Positions 1 through 10,929 of a stretch of 64,000 nt of DNA are shown here, one piece after another. The stretch is from Ctena decussata (lineage: Eukaryota > Mollusca > Bivalvia > Lucinida > Lucinidae), in the NCBI GenBank assembly GCA_963989385.1, contig OZ022511.1, positions 4,836,001 through 4,900,000 of the forward strand, written 5' to 3'. The stretch's first letter is position 1, and each line of letters starts with the position of its first letter. A model generated the notes under the pieces. It had not been told where the DNA came from. It did no database searches and was given only the letters and a program-made list of their open reading frames with translations. Both the position numbers and the translations under genes were made by a program.

Positions 1-323
1 TCGCCATTTGAAAGTTTGTTCAGATTTGATTTAGATGTTTCTAGAATGTACGGTTTCTCGAGAATCATCGAGACAAACATAACGGTGTTGCGCATGCGCA
101 GTAAACGCCTGGTCGGAGTTTCTATGGTTTACAAGTTATGCGAGGTAACTCTGTACACGCAAGCAGCAAACTGAGACATTAAAAAGTTTCCCGTGGACAA
201 ATGTTGTGACAACTAATTAAAAGCAAAATCATTTGACAATGATATGTTTAAAAACATCAATATCACGATTAAAATTGCGGCGGAATTTGTTTTGACGAGT
301 ATATATCTGTTTGTTAAGTCTGT
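1..323. other. No recognisable feature
   Basis: No coding region, RNA gene or repeat family seen here recurs elsewhere in the window. Confidence 0.4.
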
Positions 324-455
324 AAATTTAAAGAGCAACTTCACTTCAGGAACTGACTGAATCAGATCCCAAACCCTATCCCCAACATCAAAGGGAACGA
401 TTGACAAAGACATCCCAACAAACAATAAATTACAAGCGACAAGCCTGTAAGTCGA
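324..455 (-). mobile_element. Penelope-like element, 3' terminal fragment
   Basis: About 130 bp matching the terminal part of the Penelope-like 3' untranslated region seen near 60.9 kb, 43.4 kb, 49.4 kb and 56.8 kb. It starts at the shared AAATTTAAAGAG terminus and is lost about 130 bp in. Such 5' truncation is what incomplete target-primed reverse transcription leaves. No coding sequence remains. Confidence 0.8.
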
Positions 456-712
456 CGTAATTTGCATTATGTTACGTACATGATATGAACATCTTCAGAC
501 AATGCCAAAATATAGTACGATGTACTAAGTTTTAAACTCTAAGTGGAGTCGCACATACATGGTACATACATTCAACGGTACACAGCCAATTCTGAATGCA
601 AAGACTTGAAAAAGTATTTCAGTGAAAAATGAATTTAAGATTATGCATATTTACAGACTAGGCTATGGTGTCCAGTAACTTTCAGTAACAAACTATTCGG
701 ATGAAGACTCAA

Positions 713-732
713 GGGGGGGGGGGGGGGGGGGG
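713..732. repeat. Run of 20 G residues
   Basis: Uninterrupted G homopolymer directly before a SINE copy. The exact length may be an assembly artefact. Confidence 0.9.
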
Positions 733-967
733 ATGGTCGGGTGGTGCAATGGTGCTGCGTATAATTTCCAGTGCCGGGGCGTAAAACTGAATTGGACAAT
801 ATTAGGGCAAGGGACTACTATGCTTGCAGTAGGTGCGGGTGTGGGTTGTTTGGACATCTTTTCTCTCGTCTATCATTTCTCTTTTCTTTCTACCTTCCCG
901 ATGTAGACTGAAATACCGTTTCAAAGGCCGTTAAACCCTAAACAATCAATCAATCAATTAATTAATC
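733..967 (+). mobile_element. SINE-A copy 1
   Basis: A roughly 230-bp repeat that starts TGGTCGGGTGGTGC, contains GTGCTTGCAGTAGGTG and ends in the imperfect pair GACGGCCC / GGGCCGTT, then TTAAACCC and an (AATC)n tail. It recurs near 1.1, 4.8, 8.2 and 40.5 kb. Perfect target duplications at three of those copies show that it is retroposed. This copy has lost most of the 3' stem and its flanking duplication is not clear. Confidence 0.75.
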
Positions 968-1118
968 AGAAAACTCAGAGAAGTTGGATCCAGAAGATAT
1001 AACTTCAAATTGTCGACACAGATACACAATGGACTAAACAAAGAAGCACCCGCGCACAGCCTAAAAAACAGGAACTAAATAACCCTGACATACAACGCAT
1101 GCCGAGTGTATAAACATG

Positions 1119-1354
1119 GGGGTGGTCAGGTGGTGACTGGTGTAACTTTCAGTGCCGTGGCGTCCTGCTGATTTGAACAGTGTTAGAGCAAGGGCCAACA
1201 GTGCTTGCAGTAGGTGCGGGTGGAGTTTGTTTGGACATTTTTTCTCATGTCTATCATTTCTGTCTTCTTTCTCCCTCTCTCTGGGAGACGGCCCGACGTA
1301 CAATGAAGTAGTGTTTCAAAGGGTCGTTAAAACCAAAACAACCGACCAACAATT
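1119..1354 (+). mobile_element. SINE-A copy 2, with target duplication
   Basis: Same family as the copy before it. A perfect 10-bp direct repeat, TATAAACATG, flanks it at 1109-1118 and 1355-1364. The tail is degenerate (AACAACCGACC). It is non-coding; short frames across it are incidental. Confidence 0.85.
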
Positions 1355-1364
1355 TATAAACATG

Positions 1365-4300
1365 ACATTTCAAAATTGAAGTAATAGAGATGCAGGTATG
1401 TTGTTGTTTATATCTGATTGTGCTGTATTCTGATGCAACATCGGGCAATTTGAACCAGGATGCATTTCCATTATCAATACATGTATGTCCTTATTAGCTA
1501 AAACCGATAATAGACTGATGTAATAAGACAGTCATTATTTTCGGGGTGTTTCTCACCTTTCAACTACAAGTGTTAATCACACCCTTATAAAACGGTTGAT
1601 CAGCGGGGCTGCAATTCAATTTTCTTGAAATGATTTTGTATTTTTACAGTGCTTAACGGAAGGCACTTGTATAAACTGGAAAGTTTGAAAGGCGGAGTTT
1701 CAGCCTAGGAATCTGCCCACGCATAGCTTTTTTTTATTCTATGTATATGTGTTGCCTAAGGACTAACAGTGTTGCTTATGGATTATTAACCTCAGTTCAC
1801 ACGCTCAGCATAGCACAGGATTGACTTAAGTAACTTATACCCTGAAAATGAGGGTTCCCTTAAAATACCGTTCATAGAACTATCAAATTTTAAGATTTTG
1901 CAATATCATTGATAAACTAAAATCAGTGAATTAATGTGAAACATTTTAGAAATACATATATTCATGTTTCAAGAAACGGGTCATGTATAAGATACTTTTT
2001 GTTTGGCATAACCCCTCAAAATCAGCTCAAAACCACACATGTATCAAAAATTAATTATCAGTTAAAGTATGATCCAGTTGTTGTCAAGATTTTATACTAA
2101 GCATAAACCATGCTGTATACCTCTTATATGTGTACAAGAAAATTAAAGAAATTCTGAGCCCGGTAGACTATATTTCAAGGCTGCAAAATGTGGGCTGTCA
2201 GGCACTCCAATACATTTGAAAAGCCATATCTTGTTGAATTGTATTTTCGTATCTTGATTCCCCATAAAGTGAACTATGCCATCTCTGTATTATCCCAATT
2301 CAGATTAAAAACCATATCGATGAGAATGTCACCTTGTCCAAACCCATTAACACCAGAAACTTTTCAGATAAAATCTTTTGGTGGGCTTTTTTTTTTCTTT
2401 CTTTTTTTTCTTCGAAATAATAACCCGGTAATTATTTTACCTAGACTGACAAATATTTTATTTGGAGCCCACGAAATCTTTTTTAGAGCCCTATAAGTTT
2501 TAACTGACACTTTTTAGGCACTGGTTTCCTCATGGATTGTTGTTATATGCTCAGCTTTAGTTCTGTTTGATCAAATTCAGAAGATTCTTTTCATCAGGAT
2601 TAACAGTACCGAAATAGACACTTCCAATGATACTGATGATAGTCAAGAAGTGAGTTAATTGTCAGTCCCGAAAAAGTTACATCTTTTCACAAATGAAAAC
2701 TTATTTTATAGTGCTGTTTCTCAACGTAAGTGATTTGTTTGCTGTCACTATGTTAATGATGGGTTGAGAAGTCTTCCCAAGCTAGCTGAGTGTCAGCTTA
2801 TCTTCCATGGTAAACTGTTGTGCCCAGATGATTTGGATGGTTCGCCTCTTTTCTTGTTTTTTGTTTGATTCTTTAGGACATGGACACTGGATGCAGTCAG
2901 GTATTGGAGTCTTGTGTTATGCATGTTTAATGCACAGGTACAAGCCAAAATTTTAAACAAATTAAATTCAGGTCACTAACATTTGATGCAGTCAATACTT
3001 TAGATAAAAACAATGGATCACCCTATCTGTGACCTAGTCAATGTAAAGATACAAGCCAACACACTAGCACTTGATGCAGACAGCAGTTAGAAAGAAAAGG
3101 TTGAACGTCCTGCCTTACATCTAGGGACATCTACAGATACAAACACAAAGTTATCTTCAAAACCAAAAATCTCAGTTCACTGATGCATGAAAAAAAAGTT
3201 AACTCTGAAATTAATTTACCTGGTCATCTTTTATTTATCGTTTTGTACAGATGATAAAAAATATGTTGACTATGTTTTGGTGATTACACCTGTTTGCAGA
3301 AGTTCGAGAAGGAGTGGTGGGGGTGGGGGCACATTTGGGGGATTATCCTTGGCTTCCAAATCTTAGCCAGTGAAGAAAATATTTGCATACAGAATGGTTA
3401 TTAATGTAGGACCTCATTGATAATTTCTGTCATAGATAAACAAGTGCTGCAGTGAAAGATCCTACCTTTACTATGAAACTGACATTCTCCAAAAACCTGA
3501 CCTATCCCCGAATTTCAGTTTCAAAAAGTACTGTACCAGTTTAAAAATCTTTTAAAACTTTTCACAAAAAGGGGAGATATATTTACCCTAATTCTGAATA
3601 AAAATTACAGCTTGACAAATACAGTAACAGATCTAAACAATTAAATTACTTTTCATGTTTAATTATTTATAGTCTGTTTTTTGACAGATTTTTTTCTAAT
3701 TCGGCTGACCATGAAAATATTTCTATATGTCAACATATAAATTTATGGTAACAAAATAATTCTCAGGGTACCTGCAATTTATTTCAGTAGGCAACGAATG
3801 CATTCAAATTATACTGTTAATTTGACAGGTTCTAACTTGGCCCTACCCATCATGTCTGATAAGGGGTTCTGCAAGGTGCGGCCCTAAGCCCTGCAGTTCT
3901 TGAAATAAATTGATAAATCCATTTTATTAAATAATTTACCCTAGGTAATCAAATTATTAAGTATGAAGAAAATCTGAGCATGGGTCATTTTGAAACACCC
4001 GTTTAAGAAGTACGGTAATGTGATTTTACTTTTCATGCACGGGTACGGACCCCGCGCAAAGTTAGCATAAAACACAACAATGTTATGTATTACCAATCCA
4101 TGACGCAACAAGGAGATATATTAACAGTTGGATTCTCTTTATTTAAATATACATAACGAAATGGTCAAGCAATGTTCAGAGCATTTTTTTCTCTTCACTC
4201 AGGACAGAAATGTCTGCGGAAATAATAAATATACAACATACAGGGTAGTCAACGTCCATGCGATTTTACAGTTAGATAAAAAAAAGTCTGGAAGCAAGTA

Positions 4301-4625
4301 AGTACATTAGTTATTTCTCCGGTCTTATAAGGCCGATTTCATTATCAGAAAGTACTGCTAACCCAAAACAATATTATTACCTTTTGTCGGTAGAAAAGAA
4401 AGTCTTTTTTACGAAATGAAACTAGTTACCGGACAATTTAGAAACTCAAGATTTCCACGAACTGATAAGTTTTTGGAAGTTTCCCGGTTAATGGACACTG
4501 ATAGATGCTTAATACGAATAACAGTTGCAAGGGGTAACTGTACTGTGAACTCAGCCTCGTAAGTCATGAGATATATCTTATCTTCTTAATCGGCTCGATA
4601 TTACTTTCTTTTCAAACATGAAATA
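1365..4625. other. Featureless non-coding stretch
   Basis: About 3.2 kb of AT-rich sequence. Only short low-complexity tracts (for example T/C-rich near 2390) are visible. No gene or repeated family was recognised. Confidence 0.4.
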
Positions 4626-4811
4626 TTTACCTCATGACGTAAGTTGGGTGATTCAAGAAATGAAAGTTCAGGATAAGTCGCTTCTCCTTTACCTCATGAC
4701 GTAAGTTGGGTGATTCAAGAAATGAAAGTTCAGGACAAGTCGCTTCTCCTTTACCTCATGACGTAAGTTGGGTGATTCAAGAAATGAAAGTTCAGGACAA
4801 GTCGCTTCTCC
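4626..4811. repeat. 62-bp tandem repeat, three units
   Basis: Three near-identical 62-bp units beginning TTTACCTCATGACGTAAG, with almost no divergence between units. Each carries a TGACGTAA core, like a CRE/ATF half-site. No function is shown; the near-identity points to recent slippage or unequal exchange. Confidence 0.9.
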
Positions 4812-4823
4812 TCTTCGAATAGA

Positions 4824-5074
4824 GGGGTGGTCGGGTGGTGCGATGCCCCTGCGTGTGACTTCCAGTGCCTGGGCGTCCTACTAATTTGAATAATAGTAGG
4901 GCAACGGCCTTCTGTGCTTGCAGTAGGCGTGAGTGGGGGTTGTTTGGACATTTTTTTCTCTCGTCTATCATTTCTCCCTTCTTTCTCCCCCTCTCTGGGA
5001 GATGGCCCGATATAGACTGAAATACTGTCTCAAAGGGCCGTTAAACCCAAAATAACCACGTAACCAACCAACCA
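4824..5074 (+). mobile_element. SINE-A copy 3, with target duplication
   Basis: Complete family member flanked by a perfect 12-bp direct repeat, TCTTCGAATAGA, at 4812-4823 and 5075-5086. The 3' part keeps the paired GACGGCCC / GGGCCGTTAAACCC motif. The target duplication defines both ends. Confidence 0.9.
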
Positions 5075-5099
5075 TCTTCGAATAGAACACCTGGTGAAC

Positions 5100-5264
5100 T
5101 ATGTTTTCAAGACTGTTATGAAACGAAAAAAACTGTTATGAAACGAAAAAGAGTCATCGTTCCAAAACTACTTGGTCACTGTAGCTAAACAGATCTGTTT
5201 AGCCACGATGACCAGGTCACTTGGGAACTAGGTATCTTGTTTCATTTCGTAACAGCCCTTGAAC
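5100..5264. repeat. Small palindromic (foldback) element
   Basis: An imperfect palindrome with TGTTATGAAACGAAA on the left, the reverse complement TTTCGTAACAG on the right, and a centre at TAAACAGATCTGTTTA. The left arm is partly duplicated. It looks like a small inverted-repeat element; no other copy was seen in the window. Confidence 0.6.
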
Positions 5265-5489
5265 ATACGTACCTAACCAGGGTTGAACTGGAGAGGACAA
5301 TGACAGACTTGTCCAAATTATATGCACCTAATAGATTCGATCCGTTTACCCTCCTGGAGAACTATAAGAAGTGTGCAAAACAAACAAATTAAATAAAAAA
5401 AAATATAAAAAATACACTGAAACAGCTACAACCTAGACTTTCAAAAATATACGTCCGCTCATCATCAACGAAAATGCAACCTGTGCCAG

Positions 5490-6300
5490 TTCGTTTTAAG
5501 AAATACTGTACGTTTAAAGCCAATTCAGTCATAGGACTCGCATTGTTGACCATGACAGGGATTGTTTCTATTTCAGATGGACTGGCATTGATTGTCTTTG
5601 GACCTGTGTTGATAGGATCTGTAAACATTAAAATGTGTGCCGCGACACGAGAAAACCAACAATGTGGTTGCACACCCATAGCAGACTCAGATCAGCCTGG
5701 GCACTTGAACAGTCAGATCGGACACTTTGCTCAGTGCTTAGAGGGTAGCTGAGGGTCTAAGCTACTTCCACGCGGACAGCAAAGACTCTGATGAGACTGG
5801 GCGGATCCCAGGCTGATCTGAGTGCGCTGGGCGCACAACCGCATTGTTGGTTTTCTCGTGTCGCGGCTCATGTATAGTCTGAACCTTAATATTCAGTTAA
5901 TCAGATTTTTTCCGTGAGGTACCTGTACTCAAAGACGTGTCTTCTCTCTTTCTTTTCAGGAAGTGACGTAAAAGCTTGTTTTTCATCTCTTCATTCTCTC
6001 TGATCAGCTCTTTTGTACTTTTTTAGCTGCATTTTCTTGGGTTTTTGGCGCTTCCTCTATCTTTTTGGCCATCTTTCGGAGCATTTTCCTCCGTATGCCC
6101 CCCTTTTCTTCGAGTTCGTTCAGCTCAACCGCAGAAAGATCGTCGTCTTCCTCTTCAGCTATTTTTTCTCAACTTTCGATATGGCCTGTTTTGACGGACC
6201 TGCCTGTTTCACAGTAGTTTCAACGCTTGACAGTTTCACTTTTTTGTTTTATCTTATTCATACCTGAAGAAGAACCAACAATGTTTAAAACATTTTAAGG
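5490..6300 (-). pseudogene. Decayed pogo-like unit, tail fragment 1
   Basis: On the minus strand this segment encodes a broken acidic-basic, coiled-coil-like tail. One frame shows EEEDDDLSAVELNEL; another shows RENEEMKNKLLRHFLKRKRE followed by a stop. The same tail recurs at about 7.7-8.1 kb and 9.1-10.3 kb. Beyond the stop, 5500-5636 is conserved with 8935-9070. Frameshifts and stops rule out a working gene. It sits tail-out beside the plus-strand transposase fragment at 6.7 kb, so I infer that it belongs to the same pogo/Tigger-like transposon, but the join is not shown in one frame. A 233-bp MITE interrupts it. Confidence 0.5.
5637..5869. mobile_element. Foldback MITE copy 1, ATGT target duplication
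   Basis: A near-palindromic element of about 235 bp whose ends match GAGCCGCGACACGAG and its reverse complement. ATGT flanks it on both sides (5633-5636, 5870-5873). The related segment at 9055-9075 has one ATGT and no insertion, which is the empty site. No coding capacity. Confidence 0.9.
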
Positions 6301-6719
6301 TGAATAGGGACACCACTTTCTGGGGAGTGAGGGTGGGGGATACACTCTATTAATTTTTTATCTTGTTTTTGAGGTTGACACGTAAAGAAAAACTTCGCTT
6401 GCCTAGTTTTGTTACCAAACTTACTACCACTCCACTAATGTTATTTCGTTATTATTTATCCCAGTGTTTAACACTAAACTGTCGTCTGTTTGTTTACCTT
6501 CCTATGCTACAGATCGTGACCTGTCAGCTTCATTCAGGTCAGGCAAAGTTCAAAACACGGTGAAAATTTCTAAACGTTTTAGTTATGTTGCCTAAATTTA
6601 ACACAGTTAGCCATGATTTACATCATTTGGTCATATTCTACCTTCACCGATATCGAGCACTGCTAATATGGACCATAACATCACTGATAGATAGTCCATA
6701 TTTTACCTATCATGACTGA

Positions 6720-7668
6720 GGCTGCTACTTCTATTCTTTTTATTTCACATTCTACATTTCAGTCTTCACATCTACCTATGAGGAAGAAGTTCCGTCTGTA
6801 AACTTCAATGTCTCTTACAAATGCTTACCTGGATGTGAGGGATAACAACTTATCGGTTCGCAGAGGTTCAACGCCGCTTGATGTACCAAAGCATACCTTA
6901 CGTGATAGGATGTAAGGGATAGTTGATCCAGAGCATGTAACGGTACTTATATGTTCTTTGAACGAACAGTCTCATATTGTGGAGCATCTGAAAGCTGTAG
7001 CAACATATGAATACGACACAAGACGGGAAGTGATCAATTTAGCATTAGACTTTACTGTGCAGGTAGGCAAGAGAAAAACTAGCCAACTCTTAACAACGAA
7101 ACGTATTAGAACTTTCATAGGGCGATGGACAGGGCTATGAGTTATTAAACTAAGATTTTTGGTTGGTTGGTTGATTTTATGCTTAACGTCCACGGTAAAC
7201 AACTATGGTCATGTCGGGACGGTCAGTTACCCTAACCACACTATTCCTGGGCAGGCTTAGACCTCCTAAGCGGTTAACCAGTACTAAGTGCACATACTTT
7301 CGCCAGTAACTGACACCTGCCCTTCTTGAATCAGCGGAAGGAGGAACGAAAGTATGTGGCCAGACCGGGTTTCGAACCCAGGACCTCTGACTTATGAGTC
7401 AGGTGCCCTACCGATTGCGCTACGCGGCCCGGCTATTAAACTAAGAAATCTGGAGCTAAGAACACGTCTGAACAAAACATTCACAGAGTATTCTGATGAA
7501 CTTAAAATGTGTTAAAATAATAGAGTCTGAAAGAAAAGCCCCATTTAATTCTTAATATTGACGAGGAAGGAATTACGCAAGATCATACCCACCATCAGTT
7601 GTAGCGGGAAAAGACTTCCATCCACCAAACGTCACTTACGGAAGATCCTCCAGCACCACCATCACCAT
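6720..7668 (+). pseudogene. Pogo/Tigger-like transposase fragment 1 (HTH plus start of DDE)
   Basis: The plus strand shows a psq/CENP-B-type helix-turn-helix region with VPKHTLRDR. A following stretch contains VEHLKAVATYEYDTRREV and QVGKRK. After a SINE insertion, around 7.56-7.66 kb, GKDFHPPNVTYGRSSSTT appears, which I recognise as part of a pogo-superfamily DDE domain. Pogo transposases cut and paste DNA between inverted repeats at TA sites. Internal stops, frameshifts and the SINE at 7156-7433 make it dead. The coding similarity ends near 7668, where the opposite-strand tail segment begins. The family assignment is from motif memory. Confidence 0.65.
7156..7433 (-). mobile_element. tRNA-Met-like SINE with 13-bp target duplication
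   Basis: On the minus strand the 5' end is tRNA-like: TAGCGCAATCGGTAGGGC (A box), ACTCATAAGT (CAT anticodon position) and GGTTCGAAACC (B box). An unrelated body follows, then GGACGTTAAGC and an (AACC)n-like tail. A perfect 13-bp direct repeat, TATTAAACTAAGA, flanks it at 7143-7155 and 7434-7446. It has inserted into the pogo-like transposase remnant. It is a SINE and not a tRNA gene, because the tRNA-like head has no proper 3' acceptor end. Confidence 0.9.
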
Positions 7669-8105
7669 GTTTAGTGTAAATCTTAATATACAGTTAAACA
7701 GATTCTGTCCCTGAGGAACTTGGACTTGAAGAAGACATGTTTTCTCTCTTTTTTTCAAGAAATGACGTAAAAGCTTGTTTTTCATCTCTTCATTCTCTCT
7801 AATGAGCTCTTTTGAACGTTTTAAGCTGACTTTTCTTCGATTTTTGCGCTTTCTTTTTTTTTTCTTGCCATCCATCGGAGCATTTTCCTCTGTATGTCCC
7901 CATTTTCTTTTAGTTTGTTCAACTCAACCGCAGAAAGATCGTCGTCTTCCTCTTCAGCTTTTTTTCTCAACTTTGAATATGGCCTGTTTGGCAGACCTGC
8001 CTGTTTCACAGTAGTTTCAACGCTTGACAATTTCATTTTTTGTTTCGTCTAATTCGTACCTGAAGAAGGACCAACAATGTTTAAATCATTTAAAGGTGAA
8101 TAGGC
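7669..8105 (-). pseudogene. Decayed pogo-like unit, tail fragment 2
   Basis: Second copy of the minus-strand tail. One open stretch reads SSVETTVKQAGLPNRPYSKL, then EEEDDDLSAVELNKLKENG, and a frame-shifted stretch reads ELIRENEEMKNKLLRHFLKK. It abuts the plus-strand fragment ending at 7668, so the two face each other. It lacks the extra conserved 135 bp found beyond fragments 1 and 3. It is non-functional through frame breaks. The tail resembles a charged coiled coil; its role is unknown. Confidence 0.5.
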
Positions 8106-8212
8106 ACACCACTCTCCGGGGATTGGGGGTGGAGGATTCACTCTATCAATTTTAAATCTTTTTTTACATCTCATTTGTGGTCGACACGTTAAGAAATAAT
8201 TTGCTCACCCAG

Positions 8213-8346
8213 TTTTGTGGGTGTTGTTTATACATTTTTTCCCTCGTCTATCATCTCTCCTCTTTCTCCCTCTCTTGGAGACGGCCCGATATAGACTTAA
8301 ATACTCTCTCAAAGGGCCGTTGAACCCAAAACAATCAATCAATCAA
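8213..8346 (+). mobile_element. SINE-A, 5'-truncated copy
   Basis: Only the 3' half of the family: TGTTGTTTATACATTTTTT through GAGACGGCCC and GGGCCGTTGAACCC, with an (AATC)n tail. Confidence 0.8.
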
Positions 8347-8360
8347 TCTACACGACTTGA

Positions 8361-8709
8361 AGCCACTGTAGGAGTGGACAGAAAACGATTTTACCGGCTG
8401 TCACAAAGAATCTAGCTTTTTGTAAAAATGTGGGAACCGGTTGTGGTGCAGGTAAGTGACATGCATCGTGATTGATTAGTACTAGCGCTGACGCATATAG
8501 CGTACTTACAATGAATTTTCTAATTGGATGATGGAGCCACTGTAGGAGTGGACAAAAAACGATTTTACCGGCTGTCACAAAGAATCTAGCTTTTTTGTAA
8601 AAATGTGGGAACCGGTTGTGGTGCAGGTAAGTGACATGCATCGTGATTGATTAGTACTAGCGCTGACGCATATAGCGTACTTACAATGAATTTTCTAATT
8701 GGATGATGG
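8361..8709. repeat. 174-bp tandem duplication
   Basis: Two nearly identical adjacent copies (8361-8534 and 8535-8709) beginning AGCCACTGTAGGAGTGGACA, differing at very few positions. No coding content was recognised. Confidence 0.9.
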
Positions 8710-8934
8710 ATAAACCATGATTCTCATGATCTCGTAAACGATCGGGATAATCCGTAAAAGGTTTCTTGATGCCAGTGCGAGATAAGATGATCAAAGAGCG
8801 TTTTGCTGAGAGTGCAGCAACACATCACAGAAGTTAGAAATAAAAACTCTACTATAAAATGTTAAATTGATACGATAAATGAAGATGGTTTTGTTATGTA
8901 AATTATAATCAAAGACCCGTGTGACAAGAACATA

Positions 8935-10275
8935 CTGTACGTTTAACGCCATTTCAGTCATATGACTCGCATTGTTGACCATAACATGGATTGTTTCTAT
9001 TTCAGACGGACTGGCACTGATTTTATTTGGACCTGTGTTGGTAGGATCTATAAACATTAGAATGTATAGTCTGAATCTTAGTATACAGTTAATTCTGTCC
9101 CTGAGAAGAAGACGTGTCTTCTCTTTTTCTTTTCAGGAAGTTCTCTTCGTTCTCTCTTATGATCTCTTTTGTATTTTAATACCCCCGACATACGAAGTAT
9201 GTCAGGGGGTATATAGTTTTTGTCATTCCGTCCGTTTGTTCGTTCGTCCGTTCGTTCGTTCGTCCCGCTGTTCGTCAACTTTACGTCAAAGTTTTGCATT
9301 TAACCTTTTATGATTGCTCATATCTCTGTAACTACATACAGATTCTTTTCATATTTGGTTCATGATATCTCTGTAGCATTACCTTCCATGTAAAATACCT
9401 TAGCCCTTGGTTCATGCCCCAGGGCGGGGCCAAAGGTCAGTAATTAGGACTTTTAGGCATTTTCATTATTTTTTTGTTAAACCTGATTTTTGTGTTAAAC
9501 CTTTTTGATCGCTAATATCTCTGTAACAGCATTGAAGATTTCTTCCATATATGGTTCATCTCTATAGCATTTCCCTGGGTCATGCCCGAGGGCGGGGCCA
9601 AAGGTCAGTAATTAGGACTTCGGCATTCTCATTATGTCAAAGTTTTGTGTTAAACCTTTTTGATTGCTCATATCTTTGTAACTGCATTGAAGTTTTCTTC
9701 CAGATATGGTTCATCTCTATAGCATTACTTTGATCTGGACTATCTAAGCTCAGAGTCAGACTCATGGGTGGGGCCTGGGGTCAATAACTAGGACTTAGCC
9801 ATTTGTTGTACAGTTTTGGGTTATAGTTCTAATATACTTGAGTATATATACATGACTAGGTTTATTTCATACTAGTTTACACATATGAATGGATGATGCT
9901 GCTGACATAAGGTCAAGGTCACAAACTTTGAATTTTGTACATGTACATTAGCATTGTAGTTTTCTGGTAAAATATGCTTTAATTAGGCGGTGGCAGTGGT
10001 CGGGGGTATACGTGAGCCCCTGCTCACTTGCTCTAGTTTTAAGCTGCCTTTGTTTGGTTTATCTTTCTTGTCATCCTTCGGAGCATTTTTCTCCGTATGT
10101 CTCCCTTTTCTTTGTGTCCGTTCAACTGAACCGCAGAAAGATCTTCGTCTTCCTCTTCAGCTTTTTTTTCTCAACTTTTGATACGGCCTGTTTTGACGGA
10201 CCTACCTGTTTGACAGTAGTTCAACGCTTGACAATTTTACTTTTTCATTGAAGAAGCTCCCACCATGTTTAAATC
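8935..10275 (-). pseudogene. Decayed pogo-like unit, tail fragment 3, split by a Helitron-like insert
   Basis: Third copy of the minus-strand tail region, in two pieces (8935-9179 and 10037-10275) separated by an 857-bp tandem-repeat element. Against copies at 6.0 and 7.8 kb the sequence resumes in register after the insert (TTTTAAGCTGCC), giving the pre-insertion site. The conserved block 8935-9070 matches 5500-5636 and still has a single ATGT where the other copy holds a MITE. No intact frame remains. Confidence 0.5.
9180..10036 (+). mobile_element. Helitron-like tandem-repeat element A
   Basis: Begins with a hairpin, ACCCCCGACATACG / CGAAGTATGTCAGGGGGT, followed by a TCCGTCCGTTTGTTCG run and three diverged repeats of roughly 155-195 bp (each with AACCTTTT-TGAT-GCT and TATCT-TGTAACT). 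It ends in a hairpin, GTGAGCCCCTGCTCAC, with TTGCTCTAG before TTTT. A 3' hairpin close to a CTAG end next to T is a Helitron hallmark. There is no Rep/helicase gene, so it would be non-autonomous. Confidence 0.6.
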
Positions 10276-10577
10276 ATTTAATGATCATATCAAGCGACAC
10301 CGAAGATGTTTAACACAGAAACGCACGTTTGTCGCACTTAAATTGGTATGGATACATTTATATTAAAGGTTAATAGGATCACCACTTTCCGGGAAAAAAG
10401 GGGTGGGAAATTCACTCTATCAATTTTTAATCTTGTTTTTTCTTCTCATTTGCGGTCGACACGTAAAAAAAATTGCTAACCCTGTTTTGTTACCAAACTT
10501 ACTTCCAGTTCAAATAATCTTATTTCGTTATTATTTATCCAATTGTTTCACACCAAACTGTCGTCTGTTTGTTTACC

Positions 10578-10681
10578 AGCTTGGGACTTATGGTTTTCCA
10601 TCACGCATACATGTATTTGTGATGGTCAGCCATAAGTATTCCATATTTCAGTCCAATCCATAAGTCGCCAGACTGTTTTCC
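10578..10681. repeat. Hairpin insertion
   Basis: A 104-bp segment absent from the related sequence near 6500, where GTTTACC runs straight into TTCCTATGCTAC. It contains a long stem, ACTTATGGTTTTCCATCAC / GTGATGGTCAGCCATAAGT, with a loop of about 13 bases. Probably a very small foldback element. Confidence 0.6.
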
Positions 10682-10929
10682 TTCATATGCTACGGTCACG
10701 TGACATGTCAGCTTTATTTAGGTCAGGAAAAGTTAAAAAAAAAAACGGTTCTGAAATTTTCCAGAGGTTCTAGTTAAAGAAGTGGGTATATGCTGGCTAA
10801 ATTTAACGCAATATTCCCTATTTATTAACATCATTTTGTCATATTACATAATCGATATTTAGTTCTGCTAATATGGACTATAACATAACTGATAGATAGT
10901 CCATATTTCACCAGCCATGGCTGTGGCTG

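Noticed and set aside
4626..4811. CRE/ATF enhancer cluster
   Set aside because: TGACGTAA recurs only because a 62-bp unit is tandemly repeated. No nearby gene would be regulated.
7380..7433. tRNA-Met gene
   Set aside because: The tRNA-like part continues into a SINE body with a repeat tail and lies within a 13-bp target duplication.
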